DNA of 64,000 nucleotides from CAZUMJ01 sp964621605. Lineage in GTDB: Bacteria > Actinomycetota > Acidimicrobiia > Acidimicrobiales > Iamiaceae. Position 1 is the stretch's first letter. Every line of letters starts with the position of its first letter. The stretch spans positions 1-64,000 of the forward strand of contig CAZUMJ010000001.1 of the NCBI GenBank assembly GCA_964621605.1, written 5' to 3'. The position numbers and the translations under genes are program-made. Under the pieces are notes generated by a model. The model was not told the DNA's origin. It searched no databases and saw nothing but the letters and a program-made list of their open reading frames with translations. Positions 17,272 to 25,771 of the stretch are shown here, piece by piece.

Positions 17272-18162
17272 CTACTCCTTCGCTGGTGTGGCGGCGGACG
17301 TCGGTGGCGTCGAGTTCGGGTCGGCCGGTCCAAACCCGAACCGGCCGAGGGTGGCCTGGCCACCTGGAGAGGTGATCTCGTCGAGAACAGCCGTCGCGCC
17401 CACGTGGTTCGGCGCACCACGCACGACTGCGGCGACGTACGTCGCTCTGAGGTTCTCATGCTCCGGGATGGCGACGCCCTGCCCCTTGGCGCCCGCCGCT
17501 CGCACATCCGTGGCGTACACGATGGTCGCGTCGGCCTCGCCCAAGGTCACCTTCGTGACCGCGGCCTTCACGTCTGCTTCGAGCGACCGCGGCGCCACGG
17601 TGACCTTGGCGCGATCGAGGATGGTGCGCGCGTAGCGACCTGCGGGGACGTTCGTGTCGCACAGCACGACCACGAGGTCGTTCCGGGCGAGGTCTGCCAC
17701 CGTCCGAATGTGCTTCGGGTTGCCGGGCGCGACCAGGATCTCGAGCCGGTTCGTGGCGATCGGTCGGGGCGTGTCGACGCGACCGGCATCGACCAGGCGT
17801 TGCATCGAGGTGGTGTCGGCTGTCGCGATCAGGTCGGCAGGCGCACCCGCGAGCACCTGCTCGACGAGCGCGCCCGAGCCACCGAAGCTGAAGGTCACGC
17901 TCGCGTCGGGACTTCGCGTGCGGAGGTCTTCTTGGAGCGCCCCGAAGCTCTCGGTCAGCGACGCGGCCGCCAGGACCAAAACCTTGCCGGAGAACGTCGC
18001 CGCTGCGCCCTCGGGCGGCGTGCTACCCGGGCGGGCAGTGGTGTGCGTGGTCGAGGAGGAGCATCCGGTGAGCGCGACCGCCGCGAGCAGGAGGACGGCG
18101 GTCGCCTTCCCGCGAAGCCCTCGAAGTATTGGGATGGGAGCCCGTGTTGCTAGCGCTGTCAT
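17272..18162 (-). CDS. modA: Molybdate ABC transporter substrate-binding lipoprotein
   Basis: 296 residues. Signal peptide with lipobox LTGC near residue 35, then a Thr/Pro-rich linker and a periplasmic-binding fold with VLAAASLTESF, FSFGGSGALVEQV and GAPADLIATAD, the oxyanion-binding segments of ModA. It captures molybdate or tungstate outside the membrane for ModBC. The ATG at 18162 is preferred over a TTG six bases upstream because a TAGCTT -10 box lies exactly 6 nt before it. First gene of the operon. Confidence 0.93.
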   Translation of the reverse strand: MTALATRAPIPILRGLRGKATAVLLLAAVALTGCSSSTTHTTARPGSTPPEGAAATFSGKVLVLAAASLTESFGALQEDLRTRSPDASVTFSFGGSGALVEQVLAGAPADLIATADTTSMQRLVDAGRVDTPRPIATNRLEILVAPGNPKHIRTVADLARNDLVVVLCDTNVPAGRYARTILDRAKVTVAPRSLEADVKAAVTKVTLGEADATIVYATDVRAAGAKGQGVAIPEHENLRATYVAAVVRGAPNHVGATAVLDEITSPGGQATLGRFGFGPADPNSTPPTSAATPAKE

Positions 18163-18200
18163 CGACAAAAGCTAGCAACCACTAGGAAGATGGCTAACAA
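18147..18200 (-). promoter_or_regulatory. modA promoter with repeated TTGYTAGC boxes
   Basis: On the minus strand TAGCTT (18169-18174) is a -10 box 6 nt before the modA ATG. TTGCTAGC (18171-18178) and TTGTTAGC (18193-18200) are direct repeats 22 bp apart covering -10 and -35. A third TTGCTAGC lies in the opposite orientation at 18147-18154 inside the gene. These are good candidates for the operator of the HTH-TOBE protein. Confidence 0.55.
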
Positions 18201-18235
18201 TCCTCGCAGATGCGCCCTCGTGGTGCTGCGGGACT

Positions 18236-19750
18236 TCAACCGTGGTTGGTGGAGTACGTCCTGAGATCGTTGGTCAACTCCTGCTCCGCTCCGGCGACGA
18301 TCTGCACCGGCGTCAGGTCGGGCCGATCGCGGATCTCGGAGATCGCCTTACGCATGATCTGCGCGTAGGTCTGGTACGGCCCGATCAGCGGGCCGGGCTG
18401 TGAGCTGTCCAGCACGTTGACCTCGTTCGCGGTCACCTTCAGCCAGTTGCCAGCGAGCCCGCTCTCCCAGAACTCCTTGACCTTCGGATCCTTCATCGTG
18501 GCGGGGGACACCGGCAGATAGGCGCCCGTCGACAGCCAGGTCGCCTGGCTGCTCGTGCGGTACATGAACTCGACGAACTTCCATGCGGCGGCCTGCTGTT
18601 CCGGGGGCACGTTCTGCGAGATGAACCAGGCCGTGCCGTACACGCTCACCTTCCCGGGGGCTGTGAGGCCGGGGAACTGGCCAGTTCTGTAGTCGGTCGT
18701 CGTGGTGGAGGTGCCGAGGCCGTTGGAGCCTGCCATCTGGCGGGCCTGCTCCTGCGCCTTCTTGTCGCCGCCGACGAACGCCTGCACCGACGTCGCAACA
18801 GAGCTCTGGTCGAAGGCGATGGACGACTTTCCGTTCGCCATGGCGACCAGGTGCTGGATCTGGTTCTGGTCGTTGTCGTAGAACTCGATCAGCCCCTCGT
18901 CGTACATGCGACGCAGGTCGGTGAAGAGCTTGACCGCAGCCGCGGAGTTCAGGGTGGACCGCTGCGCGTCGGCGCTACGGCCGTTGCCGTCGGACACGAT
19001 TGCAGCCCCGGCACCGGTCAGCCAGGTCTCGATCAGCATGGGGTCGATGATCATGGCGATCGGGTGGTCCGAGACCTTCTTGGCCTTCAGTTGCTTGGCA
19101 TCCGCTTCGACCTCGGCCAATGTGCGAGGCGCTTTGGCGGGGTCGAGGCCGGCCTTGCGGAAGTGGTCCGCGTTGTAGGCCATGGCGGGGACCGAAACCC
19201 CCATGTACGCCGGCCAGAGCACGCCCCCGACCGAGTACTGCGCCCGGATGATCGGGGCGATGGTGTTCTCGTTGAACTTCGTCGCGTTGATGCAGGACTG
19301 TGCCGGGAGGACAGCGCCCGAGTCGGCGAGCTCACGCATGTGGACACCGTCGACGCTCACCAGTGCAGGGACCGGCTCCGTGGCGAGCGAACCAGCAACG
19401 GACGAGTTGCTTCCGACAAGGCCGTTGACGGCTCGGTACCCCTCAAGGGTCTGGATCGAGCTGTCGGTCAGCTTGAGCGTGACGTGCACGTCCTTCTGCG
19501 ACTTGTTGAACTGATCGATCAGCGCGGTGAGCGCGTTCGTCTGCTCGACGGCCTTGCGTTCCCACATCGTGATCTCGACGGGCTTGGTGGCCTTGGCCAG
19601 CGCGTCCATGGGGCACTTGGGGAGCTGGTTGAACGCGACGTTCTCTTCGGGAGTCGATCCCCCGGAACTGCCGCAGCCTGCAGCGCTCAACGCGAAGGCC
19701 GTCGCCACGGCCGCCACGCCGATCTTCCGCAGGAAGGTCGATCCGCTCAT
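18236..19750 (-). CDS. Extracellular solute-binding lipoprotein (family 1, sugar type), orphan
   Basis: 504 residues. Signal peptide with lipobox SAAGC near residue 25. The mature protein has the family 1 binding-protein pattern: EITMWERKAVEQTNALTALIDQFN, then FRKAGLDPAKAPRTLAEVEADA and a C-terminal WKFVEFMYRTSSQATWLSTGAYLPV, as in UgpB/MalE-like proteins. It would deliver a carbohydrate or glycerol-phosphodiester to an ABC importer, but no permease or ATPase gene is adjacent. GGAGG eight bases before the ATG is a strong ribosome-binding site. Divergent from a MarR regulator, with a 293-bp region between. Confidence 0.9.
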   Translation of the reverse strand: MSGSTFLRKIGVAAVATAFALSAAGCGSSGGSTPEENVAFNQLPKCPMDALAKATKPVEITMWERKAVEQTNALTALIDQFNKSQKDVHVTLKLTDSSIQTLEGYRAVNGLVGSNSSVAGSLATEPVPALVSVDGVHMRELADSGAVLPAQSCINATKFNENTIAPIIRAQYSVGGVLWPAYMGVSVPAMAYNADHFRKAGLDPAKAPRTLAEVEADAKQLKAKKVSDHPIAMIIDPMLIETWLTGAGAAIVSDGNGRSADAQRSTLNSAAAVKLFTDLRRMYDEGLIEFYDNDQNQIQHLVAMANGKSSIAFDQSSVATSVQAFVGGDKKAQEQARQMAGSNGLGTSTTTTDYRTGQFPGLTAPGKVSVYGTAWFISQNVPPEQQAAAWKFVEFMYRTSSQATWLSTGAYLPVSPATMKDPKVKEFWESGLAGNWLKVTANEVNVLDSSQPGPLIGPYQTYAQIMRKAISEIRDRPDLTPVQIVAGAEQELTNDLRTYSTNHG

Positions 19751-19857
19751 GGTTTCCTCCATCGTTCGTCGCGTGGCGCACGTGGTGCGTCGCGCGATCG
19801 GAACCCTCCCTTCCAACATCGTCATGCCGGGCGGTGAGATGAAGGCCTCTGCTTGCA

Positions 19858-19891
19858 CAACATTTGGCACGAAGGGTGCCGACTCATGTTG
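19858..19891. promoter_or_regulatory. Nested inverted repeats in the solute-binding/marR divergent region
   Basis: CAACAT (19858-19863) pairs with ATGTTG (19886-19891), and inside them GGCAC (19866-19870) pairs with GTGCC (19876-19880). A -10-like TACGAT follows at about 19912. This could be an operator for the MarR protein encoded at 20044. Another small inverted repeat, CGCAC-GTG-GTGCG, lies near 19775. Otherwise 19751-20043 holds no gene. Confidence 0.35.
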
Positions 19892-20043
19892 GGGAGATCC
19901 TCCCGAACCGGTACGATCGGTGTCGGCAGGGGGCTGCTTAGCGTGGAGGAACGTGGCTGCTGCCGTTCCTGCGGTGATCACCGCGGGCGAGATCGCTGCC
20001 GTCGCCTAGCTGTGGCGGCACTGCTACCAAAGGACGCGCTGCC

Positions 20044-20520
20044 ATGGACGACGACGTCATCCCGACGATCGAAGAGACCCTTTCTCTCCTTGCTCGCAGG
20101 GCCGGGTTGCCCCGAGTGCACTCGCACATGAACCAGAAGGCCGGAACCAGCCTCGACTGGTACGCGTACATCGCCCTCTACTGGATCAACGCCAACGGGC
20201 CACTGCGCCTCACCGACCTCGCCCGGCACTTTGGGGTCGTCCCGTCGACGGTGTGCCGGCACGTCCAGCAGCTCGAGCGAGACGGACTGGTCGACAAGAA
20301 GACCGACCCGGCCGACGGGCGCGCCGTGCTCTTGAGCCCCAGCGACAAGGGTCGCGTCATCCTGTCCGACTTGCGTGACGCACGCCAGGGTGCCTTGTCC
20401 GAGAGCCTGAGCACCTGGAACCCCAAGGACCTTCGCACGCTCGCGACCTTGATGGTTCGCCTCCGCGACGATCTGGCGCACTGGGGTGCAGACCGGGCCG
20501 AGAGCGCCGCTTCCGCCTGA
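20044..20520 (+). CDS. MarR-family transcriptional regulator
   Basis: 158 residues. The winged-helix core shows LRLTDLARHFGVVPSTVCRHVQQLERDGLVDKKTDPADGRAVLLSPSDKG, where DPADGRA is the wing. Long N- and C-terminal helices form the dimer interface. The ligand is unknown. It is divergent from the orphan solute-binding gene and may control it. AAGGA lies about 11 bases before the ATG, a loose ribosome-binding site. Confidence 0.9.
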   Translation: MDDDVIPTIEETLSLLARRAGLPRVHSHMNQKAGTSLDWYAYIALYWINANGPLRLTDLARHFGVVPSTVCRHVQQLERDGLVDKKTDPADGRAVLLSPSDKGRVILSDLRDARQGALSESLSTWNPKDLRTLATLMVRLRDDLAHWGADRAESAASA

Positions 20521-20533
20521 GGGCGACACTCCT

Positions 20534-21388
20534 TCAGGCCCTGCGAGGGCCGGCAGCCACCACCGCGGCGGCCGCGCGGCGCACCGTGGCGGGGACGCGC
20601 ATCCTGGTGATGCCGAGCCGTTTCTCGACGATCGACACGTAGTCGTCCTCGATGTCTGCGAGCAGCGCGCGCCGTCCGAGTCCGGCGGTCACGGCTCCCG
20701 TCGTTCCTGAGCCGCACATGGGGTCGACGACGAGATCGCCTCCGACCGTCGCCATGCGGACGAGCGGGTCGTACACCGGTGCCGGCTTCTGCGAGGGGTG
20801 ACCGGTCTGTTCGGCCCGACCGATGAAGCCGACCAGCAAGGCGGATTCGATCACGCTCGGCGGGCCGGGGAGGTAGCGCAGCTTGCCTTCTGCTTGCCTT
20901 GCGAGCTGCGCCTCGTTGAGGAAGGCCTCCGGGTGGAGCACCGCGTCGGGGCGGGTCAGGTGCAGGCAGGTCATCTGCGCACTACGCCACCCGCGGATCA
21001 CCGATGGGTTGTTCTTGTAGTACCAGGTCAGCCACGCCTGGAGGGCCAACGGCGCCGGGAGCCGCTCTACGAACGCGGCCACGATCTCGGGGAAGCCCCA
21101 CAGGTACACGTGCGGGCTGACGCGCGCGGCCCGATCGAGCAGGTCGACCACATACGCGATGTAGTCGTCTCGCACACCGCCGACGCCCTTGTTGTACCAA
21201 GGGTCGAGCATGCAGCAAGTGGTGGTTAGGCGCGGTTCGACCGTTGCCAGCGCGGCGACGAGGTCGAGCGTGTCGCACACGTCGGCCGGCTCGAACACCA
21301 CGGTGCCGTGGCGGTCGAGCCGCGCTGCGACCTTGCTCGCGAACGACTGCAGGCTGCGACCCGCAGACGCGGAGACGGGGGCCGTCAC
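20534..21388 (-). CDS. DNA methyltransferase (N4/N6, beta-type motif order), orphan
   Basis: 284 residues from a GTG that overlaps the upstream phosphatase stop (GTGA). Motif IV is DPWYNKGVGG (a DPPY variant) near residue 62. Motif I, DPMCGSGTTG, lies near the C-terminus, followed by the motif II acidic residue in LLADIEDDY. This permuted order is that of many site-specific adenine or N4-cytosine methylases. No restriction enzyme gene is adjacent, so it may be a solitary regulatory methylase. Coupling to a HAD phosphatase is unusual and unexplained. Confidence 0.82.
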   Translation of the reverse strand: MTAPVSASAGRSLQSFASKVAARLDRHGTVVFEPADVCDTLDLVAALATVEPRLTTTCCMLDPWYNKGVGGVRDDYIAYVVDLLDRAARVSPHVYLWGFPEIVAAFVERLPAPLALQAWLTWYYKNNPSVIRGWRSAQMTCLHLTRPDAVLHPEAFLNEAQLARQAEGKLRYLPGPPSVIESALLVGFIGRAEQTGHPSQKPAPVYDPLVRMATVGGDLVVDPMCGSGTTGAVTAGLGRRALLADIEDDYVSIVEKRLGITRMRVPATVRRAAAAVVAAGPRRA

Positions 21389-22086
21389 GCGGTGGGCAGC
21401 AGGACGGCGCGCAGCTCGGCTGCGTCGCGAAGGACATGGAGTGCGGACGCCCCGGTGAGCTCTCCCAGGCTTCCGAACCCCCACAGCACACCGATCGCGT
21501 CGATGCCGTGGTGGCGGGCACCGGCGATGTCGTGCACGCGGTCGCCCACCATCGCGACCCGGTCGGCTGGCGGATGGCCGAGGTCCGCGAGTGCTCGCGC
21601 GATGACCTGGTGCTTGGCGGCATCCGCCTCGTCGAGCTCGGGCCCGGCGACCGTGTCGAGCAGGTCGAGAAGACCGACGGCTGCGAGTACCCGTCGAGCG
21701 ATTGGCCACGGTTTCGCCGTCGCTACGCCGAGGCGTGCGCCGGCGCCTCCGAGCGTTTCCAGCAGGTCGACGATGCCGGGATGGACCGTCGTGTCGGTCA
21801 GGCCGTGCAGCTCGAAATGTGTTCGGTAGACGGTCAGGGCATGGCCCGTCGCGTCGTCGTCGAGACCGTAGGCATGCAACACGTCGAGTAGGGGATCGCC
21901 GATGTGGCTCGACAGCACCGCCGGGCTCGGCGGCGAGACCCCGACCGACGTGAGCGCTGCAGCCAGGCTCGCGGTGATTCCGGCTCGTGGTTCGATCAGC
22001 GTGCCGTCGAGGTCGAACAGCACGACGTCGTAGGCGATCGCTGCCGCGCCGTGTTGAGCTTCGAGGTTCGAGGCCAGGGGGGTCAC
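21385..22086 (-). CDS. HAD-superfamily phosphatase, phosphoglycolate phosphatase-like
   Basis: 233 residues from GTG. HAD motif I is VLFDLDGTLIEP with both aspartates, motif II is the Thr of GVATAKPW, motif III contains the Lys in DAAKHQV, and motif IV is MVGDRVHDI. A helical cap between motifs I and II matches Gph/PGMB-type enzymes. It dephosphorylates a small phosphomonoester. The start is one base past the metalloprotease stop, and the gene overlaps the methylase start. A longer upstream open frame lies within the metalloprotease gene and is not used. Confidence 0.88.
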   Translation of the reverse strand: MTPLASNLEAQHGAAAIAYDVVLFDLDGTLIEPRAGITASLAAALTSVGVSPPSPAVLSSHIGDPLLDVLHAYGLDDDATGHALTVYRTHFELHGLTDTTVHPGIVDLLETLGGAGARLGVATAKPWPIARRVLAAVGLLDLLDTVAGPELDEADAAKHQVIARALADLGHPPADRVAMVGDRVHDIAGARHHGIDAIGVLWGFGSLGELTGASALHVLRDAAELRAVLLPTA

Positions 22087-22087
22087 G

Positions 22088-23836
22088 TCATGGGGCACAG
22101 GTCGTGTCCCGCAGGTAGTACTCATCGCTTCCGGCGAGGAAGCTCGCGAGCGCCACGTCGTCACCGTTGGTGAGGTAGGCGGTCCAGAACGCGAGGCCGG
22201 AGGGGTCAGGGCTGCGGTCGAGGAGCTCCGTGTAGAGGAGCGACACTCGCCGGCTCCGAGATTCTGCCGACTGGTAGATGGCGTAGGCGACCGTGACCCG
22301 CCCGTAGGTCGATGCGACGGTTACCCAATGGTCGAGCCCGGCCTGGTCGGCGGGGCGATCGAGGACGTCCTGGTACAGCGCCTGAACCCAGGTGCGCAGG
22401 TTGCCCTGCCCGAGTCGGGCGAAGCCCTCGTCGGAGGAGTACAGGCTGGCCGCGACCTGGGCGAGCGTGAGCTGGCGGGACGCGACGAGTTGCGTCCAGT
22501 AGTCGACCCCGGGGTCGTCTGCGGGCCGATCGAGCGCTGATGAGTAGAGGGCACGCACCTTGGTCGGAAGCCAGTCAGCGCCACGCACGAGCTCGTCGAT
22601 GAATGCGGGACGGCTCCAGGTGTTGTGGCCGAGCTTGTCGAGGGCAGTCGCCGCTTCGGTCGAGGTCGGGATGCGATTCAGGAAGGCCTGATAGGCGTTG
22701 TCGACGAACGCGTTCGCCGGGCAGTCGACGACATCGGGTACGTACCACCCGAGATCGGCCAGGAGGGCTCGTGTCATCGGCCCCACGACATGGGTGGCCT
22801 CGCCCGGGTGGAGGTACGGGGTCATGAGCGCTTCAGGGTTTCCCTGGGGGTACGCGGCCTCGTCGAGGTGAGAGATGCTCGAGGCGGCTTCCCACGTCGG
22901 CGGGGAGAACAGGCGCGCCCCGCCCGGTGCGACACGGTCGGTGTAGAGCCCCCGGAACCTGATGTTTCCGTTCTCGAAGAGCGCGAGCAGCGCGGCGCTG
23001 TGATTGGGAGCGGCTGTCGACTCCCACGCCGCGCCGTTCCACGTCAGCAGCGCGGGGCCGGTGCTTCCGTTGGTGAGGTGGGTGTCGTAGCCCGTCGGCG
23101 CGACTCCGTTGTCGCCGTCCAGGCCGAAGCATCCGATGCTGCTGGGACAACCCGCGATGCCGGAGTCGGCGCTGGCGTAGAAGCCGAGACCGTGGCCGAT
23201 CTCGTGTGCGACGGTCGATTCGAAGTCGTACTCGCCGCTGGTGGTCGCCCCGTCAGTGCCCAGGTACCAGCCCGAGCCCCCGCCGTCGTCGTCGATCGTC
23301 GCGACGATGTCGGCTTGCCCGGGTGCCACGTCGTAGCCGGCGATCGAGTTCGCGAGTGCGCGGGGGAGCGCCACTCCCGAGCCGAATGCAGGCAGGGTGA
23401 CCCACCCGTTCGGGCCTGCGCCACCGAGGATGTCGGGGCCGAGGTCGCGCATCGTGGCGTCGACTTCGATCGTGACAGGCGTGGAGAGCACCCCGGCCCA
23501 TTGGTCGAGGGCGGCCTGGAAGGCGGCCTGCTCGTCGAGCGAGAACCCGTGATAGGTGACGTGGAACGTCGGGCTTGCCGGAGGCGCGACGCTGTCGGCT
23601 CGAAGCGCTGCTCGGGGGCTTGGCGGCGGTGCCGCCGGGTAGATCCTCGGGTCGCCGACGGTGACGGTGTGCGCGCGCGGAGGTGGTGGCGAGGCTTGGT
23701 CGACCGTTGTCGCCGAGAACGCGGGAGCCGTGCCGAGCGCGAGCGAGGTGCAGGTCGTGACGACGCACGCCGCGAGGCTCCAGCACCGAGATGGGCTGCG
23801 CGGTGACGCCGCTCGGTCAGGCGTAGAGCGCGGCAA
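22088..23836 (-). CDS. Secreted zinc metalloprotease with C-terminal DUF4214 repeats
   Basis: 582 residues from TTG, with a basic N-terminus and hydrophobic signal sequence. The zinc motif HEIGHGLGF starts at His211, preceded by FESTVA. Preceding segments such as GQADIVATIDDD and following ALMTPYLHPGEATHVVGPMTRALLADLGW resemble secreted metzincin-like proteases. From about residue 395 come repeated units of the form 'YxxxLxRxxDxxGxxYW' (for example SALDRPADDPGVDYW and DVLDRPADQAGLDHW), matching DUF4214, a module of surface-layer and adhesin proteins. It overlaps the acyl-CoA ligase stop by 20 bases. Confidence 0.85.
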   Translation of the reverse strand: MPRSTPDRAASPRSPSRCWSLAACVVTTCTSLALGTAPAFSATTVDQASPPPPRAHTVTVGDPRIYPAAPPPSPRAALRADSVAPPASPTFHVTYHGFSLDEQAAFQAALDQWAGVLSTPVTIEVDATMRDLGPDILGGAGPNGWVTLPAFGSGVALPRALANSIAGYDVAPGQADIVATIDDDGGGSGWYLGTDGATTSGEYDFESTVAHEIGHGLGFYASADSGIAGCPSSIGCFGLDGDNGVAPTGYDTHLTNGSTGPALLTWNGAAWESTAAPNHSAALLALFENGNIRFRGLYTDRVAPGGARLFSPPTWEAASSISHLDEAAYPQGNPEALMTPYLHPGEATHVVGPMTRALLADLGWYVPDVVDCPANAFVDNAYQAFLNRIPTSTEAATALDKLGHNTWSRPAFIDELVRGADWLPTKVRALYSSALDRPADDPGVDYWTQLVASRQLTLAQVAASLYSSDEGFARLGQGNLRTWVQALYQDVLDRPADQAGLDHWVTVASTYGRVTVAYAIYQSAESRSRRVSLLYTELLDRSPDPSGLAFWTAYLTNGDDVALASFLAGSDEYYLRDTTCAP

Positions 23837-25643
23837 TCTCGTCCTCGTAGCGGCTCAGGACGCCTCGGCGCTTGAGCTTGGATGTCGGTGTGAGCACGTC
23901 GGAATCGGGGAGCCACTCGTCGCCGACGACCGCCAGCTTCTTGACGCGCTCGGCGTTGTTGAACTGCGCCATGACCTCGACGAGTCCGTCTGCGAGTGTC
24001 GCAAGGACGTCGGGGTGCGTAGCCAGGTCGTCGAGGCTGAGGCCGTCGAGGCCGCGCTGCGCTGCCCACACCGGCGCCGTGTCGGGGTCGAGGGTCACGA
24101 TGGCGGCGACGAACGGCTTGCGGTCACCGACGACGCACGCCTGGCCGACGAGTGGAATCAGCTTGAGCGCCGCTTCGAGGTTCGCGGGGCTGATGTTCTT
24201 TCCGCCCGCGGTGATGAGGAGTTCCTTCTTGCGGTCGATGATCCGCAGGTAGCCCTCGTCGTCGAAGGTACCGATGTCGCCCGAATGGAACCAGCCGTCC
24301 TCGTCGAGGACCTCCGCGGTGCGTTCGGGGTCGTTCAGGTAGCCGCCGAAGATGTTGCCGCCACGGCAGATCACCTCGCCGTCGTCGGCGAGGCGAACCT
24401 CGCAGCCGGGGATCTGCGGGCCCACGGTGCCCGGCTTCACCCGGTACGGCGCCCACGTCATCGGGCCGGAGGTCTCAGACAGCCCGTAGATCTCGGACAT
24501 GGGGATGCCGATCGCCCGGAACCACGCGAGGAGCTCGGCGGGGATCGGTGCCGCACCGGAGATCGCCACGAGCAGGTCGTCGAGACCGAGGAGCTCCCGC
24601 ACCGGGCGGAATGCGACGTCGTCGAGGAATGCCAGCGTGGCTTCGTCGTCGGCAGCGGGCTCGCCCAGCGTGCGACGCTCCACGATCGGCGCGGCGGCGG
24701 CGACGGCCTCGTCGAAGGGGCGTTGCTTCTCGGGGTCGGCTGCAAGTGCAGCTTGCAGCCCTGCGTGGATCTTCTCGAACACGCGAGGGACGCCGAACAT
24801 GATGTTGGGCTTCACGTCGCGCAGGTAGGCGGCGAGCAAGCCCGGGTCGGGGCAGGTCGTGACCTCGAACCCGAGGAGCGCCGCCTGGTAGTGGCTCGAC
24901 ATGCGCTCGGCGATATGTGCCATCGGGAGGTAGGAGACCAGGCGCTTGCCGACCGGGTCCTCGAGGCCGATGCACTCATGCAGGCTGGCGACGGTCCAGC
25001 AGACGTTGGCGTTCGAGATCATCACGCCCTTGGGTGGGCCCGTCGTGCCAGAGGTGTAGATGATCGTCGCGAGGTCGGACGGAGCGCCGACCTGTGACGC
25101 GGCGACGAGGTCGATCGGGTCGTGTGCGAGCAGCGCGTCGTAGGTGAGATCGTGCTCCTCGGCGCCTGGGTCGACCACCACGAGCGTGCGCAGCAGAGGG
25201 AGCTGGTCGCGCACCGCGTGGAACCGCGAGAGGTAGCCGTCGTCTTCGACGACGGCGATGGTTGCGGCCGCGTGCTGTGCCAGGTAGGCGACCTGCTCGG
25301 GGGCCGAGGAGTTGTAGATCGACACCGGTGTGGCGCCCAGGAAAAGCGTGGCGAGGTCGAGGATGTGGAACTCCGGCCGGTTGCGGAGCATGAGCACGAC
25401 CCGGTCGCCGGGCACGACACCGAGCGCAGCGAGGCCAGCCGCGGCGCGGGCGACCCGCTCGGCGAGCGCGTCGTAGGAGAGCTCGTCCCACCCGTCACCT
25501 GCGACGTCTCGGGCACGCAACGCGATGCGGTCGCCGCACGCCTGGACCGTCTGCAGGAAGCGCCGCGCGACGGTCTGGCCTTCGACCAGCGAGCTGAGCT
25601 GAGCGTCGGTGGATGGTGCAGCAGGTGGTCGGGTGGTGGCCAC
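23817..25643 (-). CDS. Long-chain fatty-acid--CoA ligase
   Basis: 608 residues, the usual length for FadD15-type enzymes. The AMP-binding P-loop is IIYTSGTTGPPKGVM, then the A4/A5 text EIYGLSETSGPM, GWFHSGDIG, and the C-terminal domain DRKKELLITAGGKNISP with catalytic-lysine region PTSKLKRRGVL near the end. It activates fatty acids to acyl-AMP and then acyl-CoA in the cytosol. Start is GTG with GAGGAGGA upstream. It leads a minus-strand unit with the metalloprotease, HAD phosphatase and methylase, although their functions do not obviously connect. Confidence 0.93.
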   Translation of the reverse strand: MATTRPPAAPSTDAQLSSLVEGQTVARRFLQTVQACGDRIALRARDVAGDGWDELSYDALAERVARAAAGLAALGVVPGDRVVLMLRNRPEFHILDLATLFLGATPVSIYNSSAPEQVAYLAQHAAATIAVVEDDGYLSRFHAVRDQLPLLRTLVVVDPGAEEHDLTYDALLAHDPIDLVAASQVGAPSDLATIIYTSGTTGPPKGVMISNANVCWTVASLHECIGLEDPVGKRLVSYLPMAHIAERMSSHYQAALLGFEVTTCPDPGLLAAYLRDVKPNIMFGVPRVFEKIHAGLQAALAADPEKQRPFDEAVAAAAPIVERRTLGEPAADDEATLAFLDDVAFRPVRELLGLDDLLVAISGAAPIPAELLAWFRAIGIPMSEIYGLSETSGPMTWAPYRVKPGTVGPQIPGCEVRLADDGEVICRGGNIFGGYLNDPERTAEVLDEDGWFHSGDIGTFDDEGYLRIIDRKKELLITAGGKNISPANLEAALKLIPLVGQACVVGDRKPFVAAIVTLDPDTAPVWAAQRGLDGLSLDDLATHPDVLATLADGLVEVMAQFNNAERVKKLAVVGDEWLPDSDVLTPTSKLKRRGVLSRYEDEIAALYA

Positions 25644-25771
25644 AGGTCCTCCTCGGGTTCCCCTGAGGGTAGTCAGGCTTCGATGGTGTGGCAGGCTGCA
25701 AGCGTGCTGGGCTCTTGCGTCGCCTCCCCGCGGCCCGCGTTCGCCGTGCGGCGTGCGCCGTGCCGACCCAC

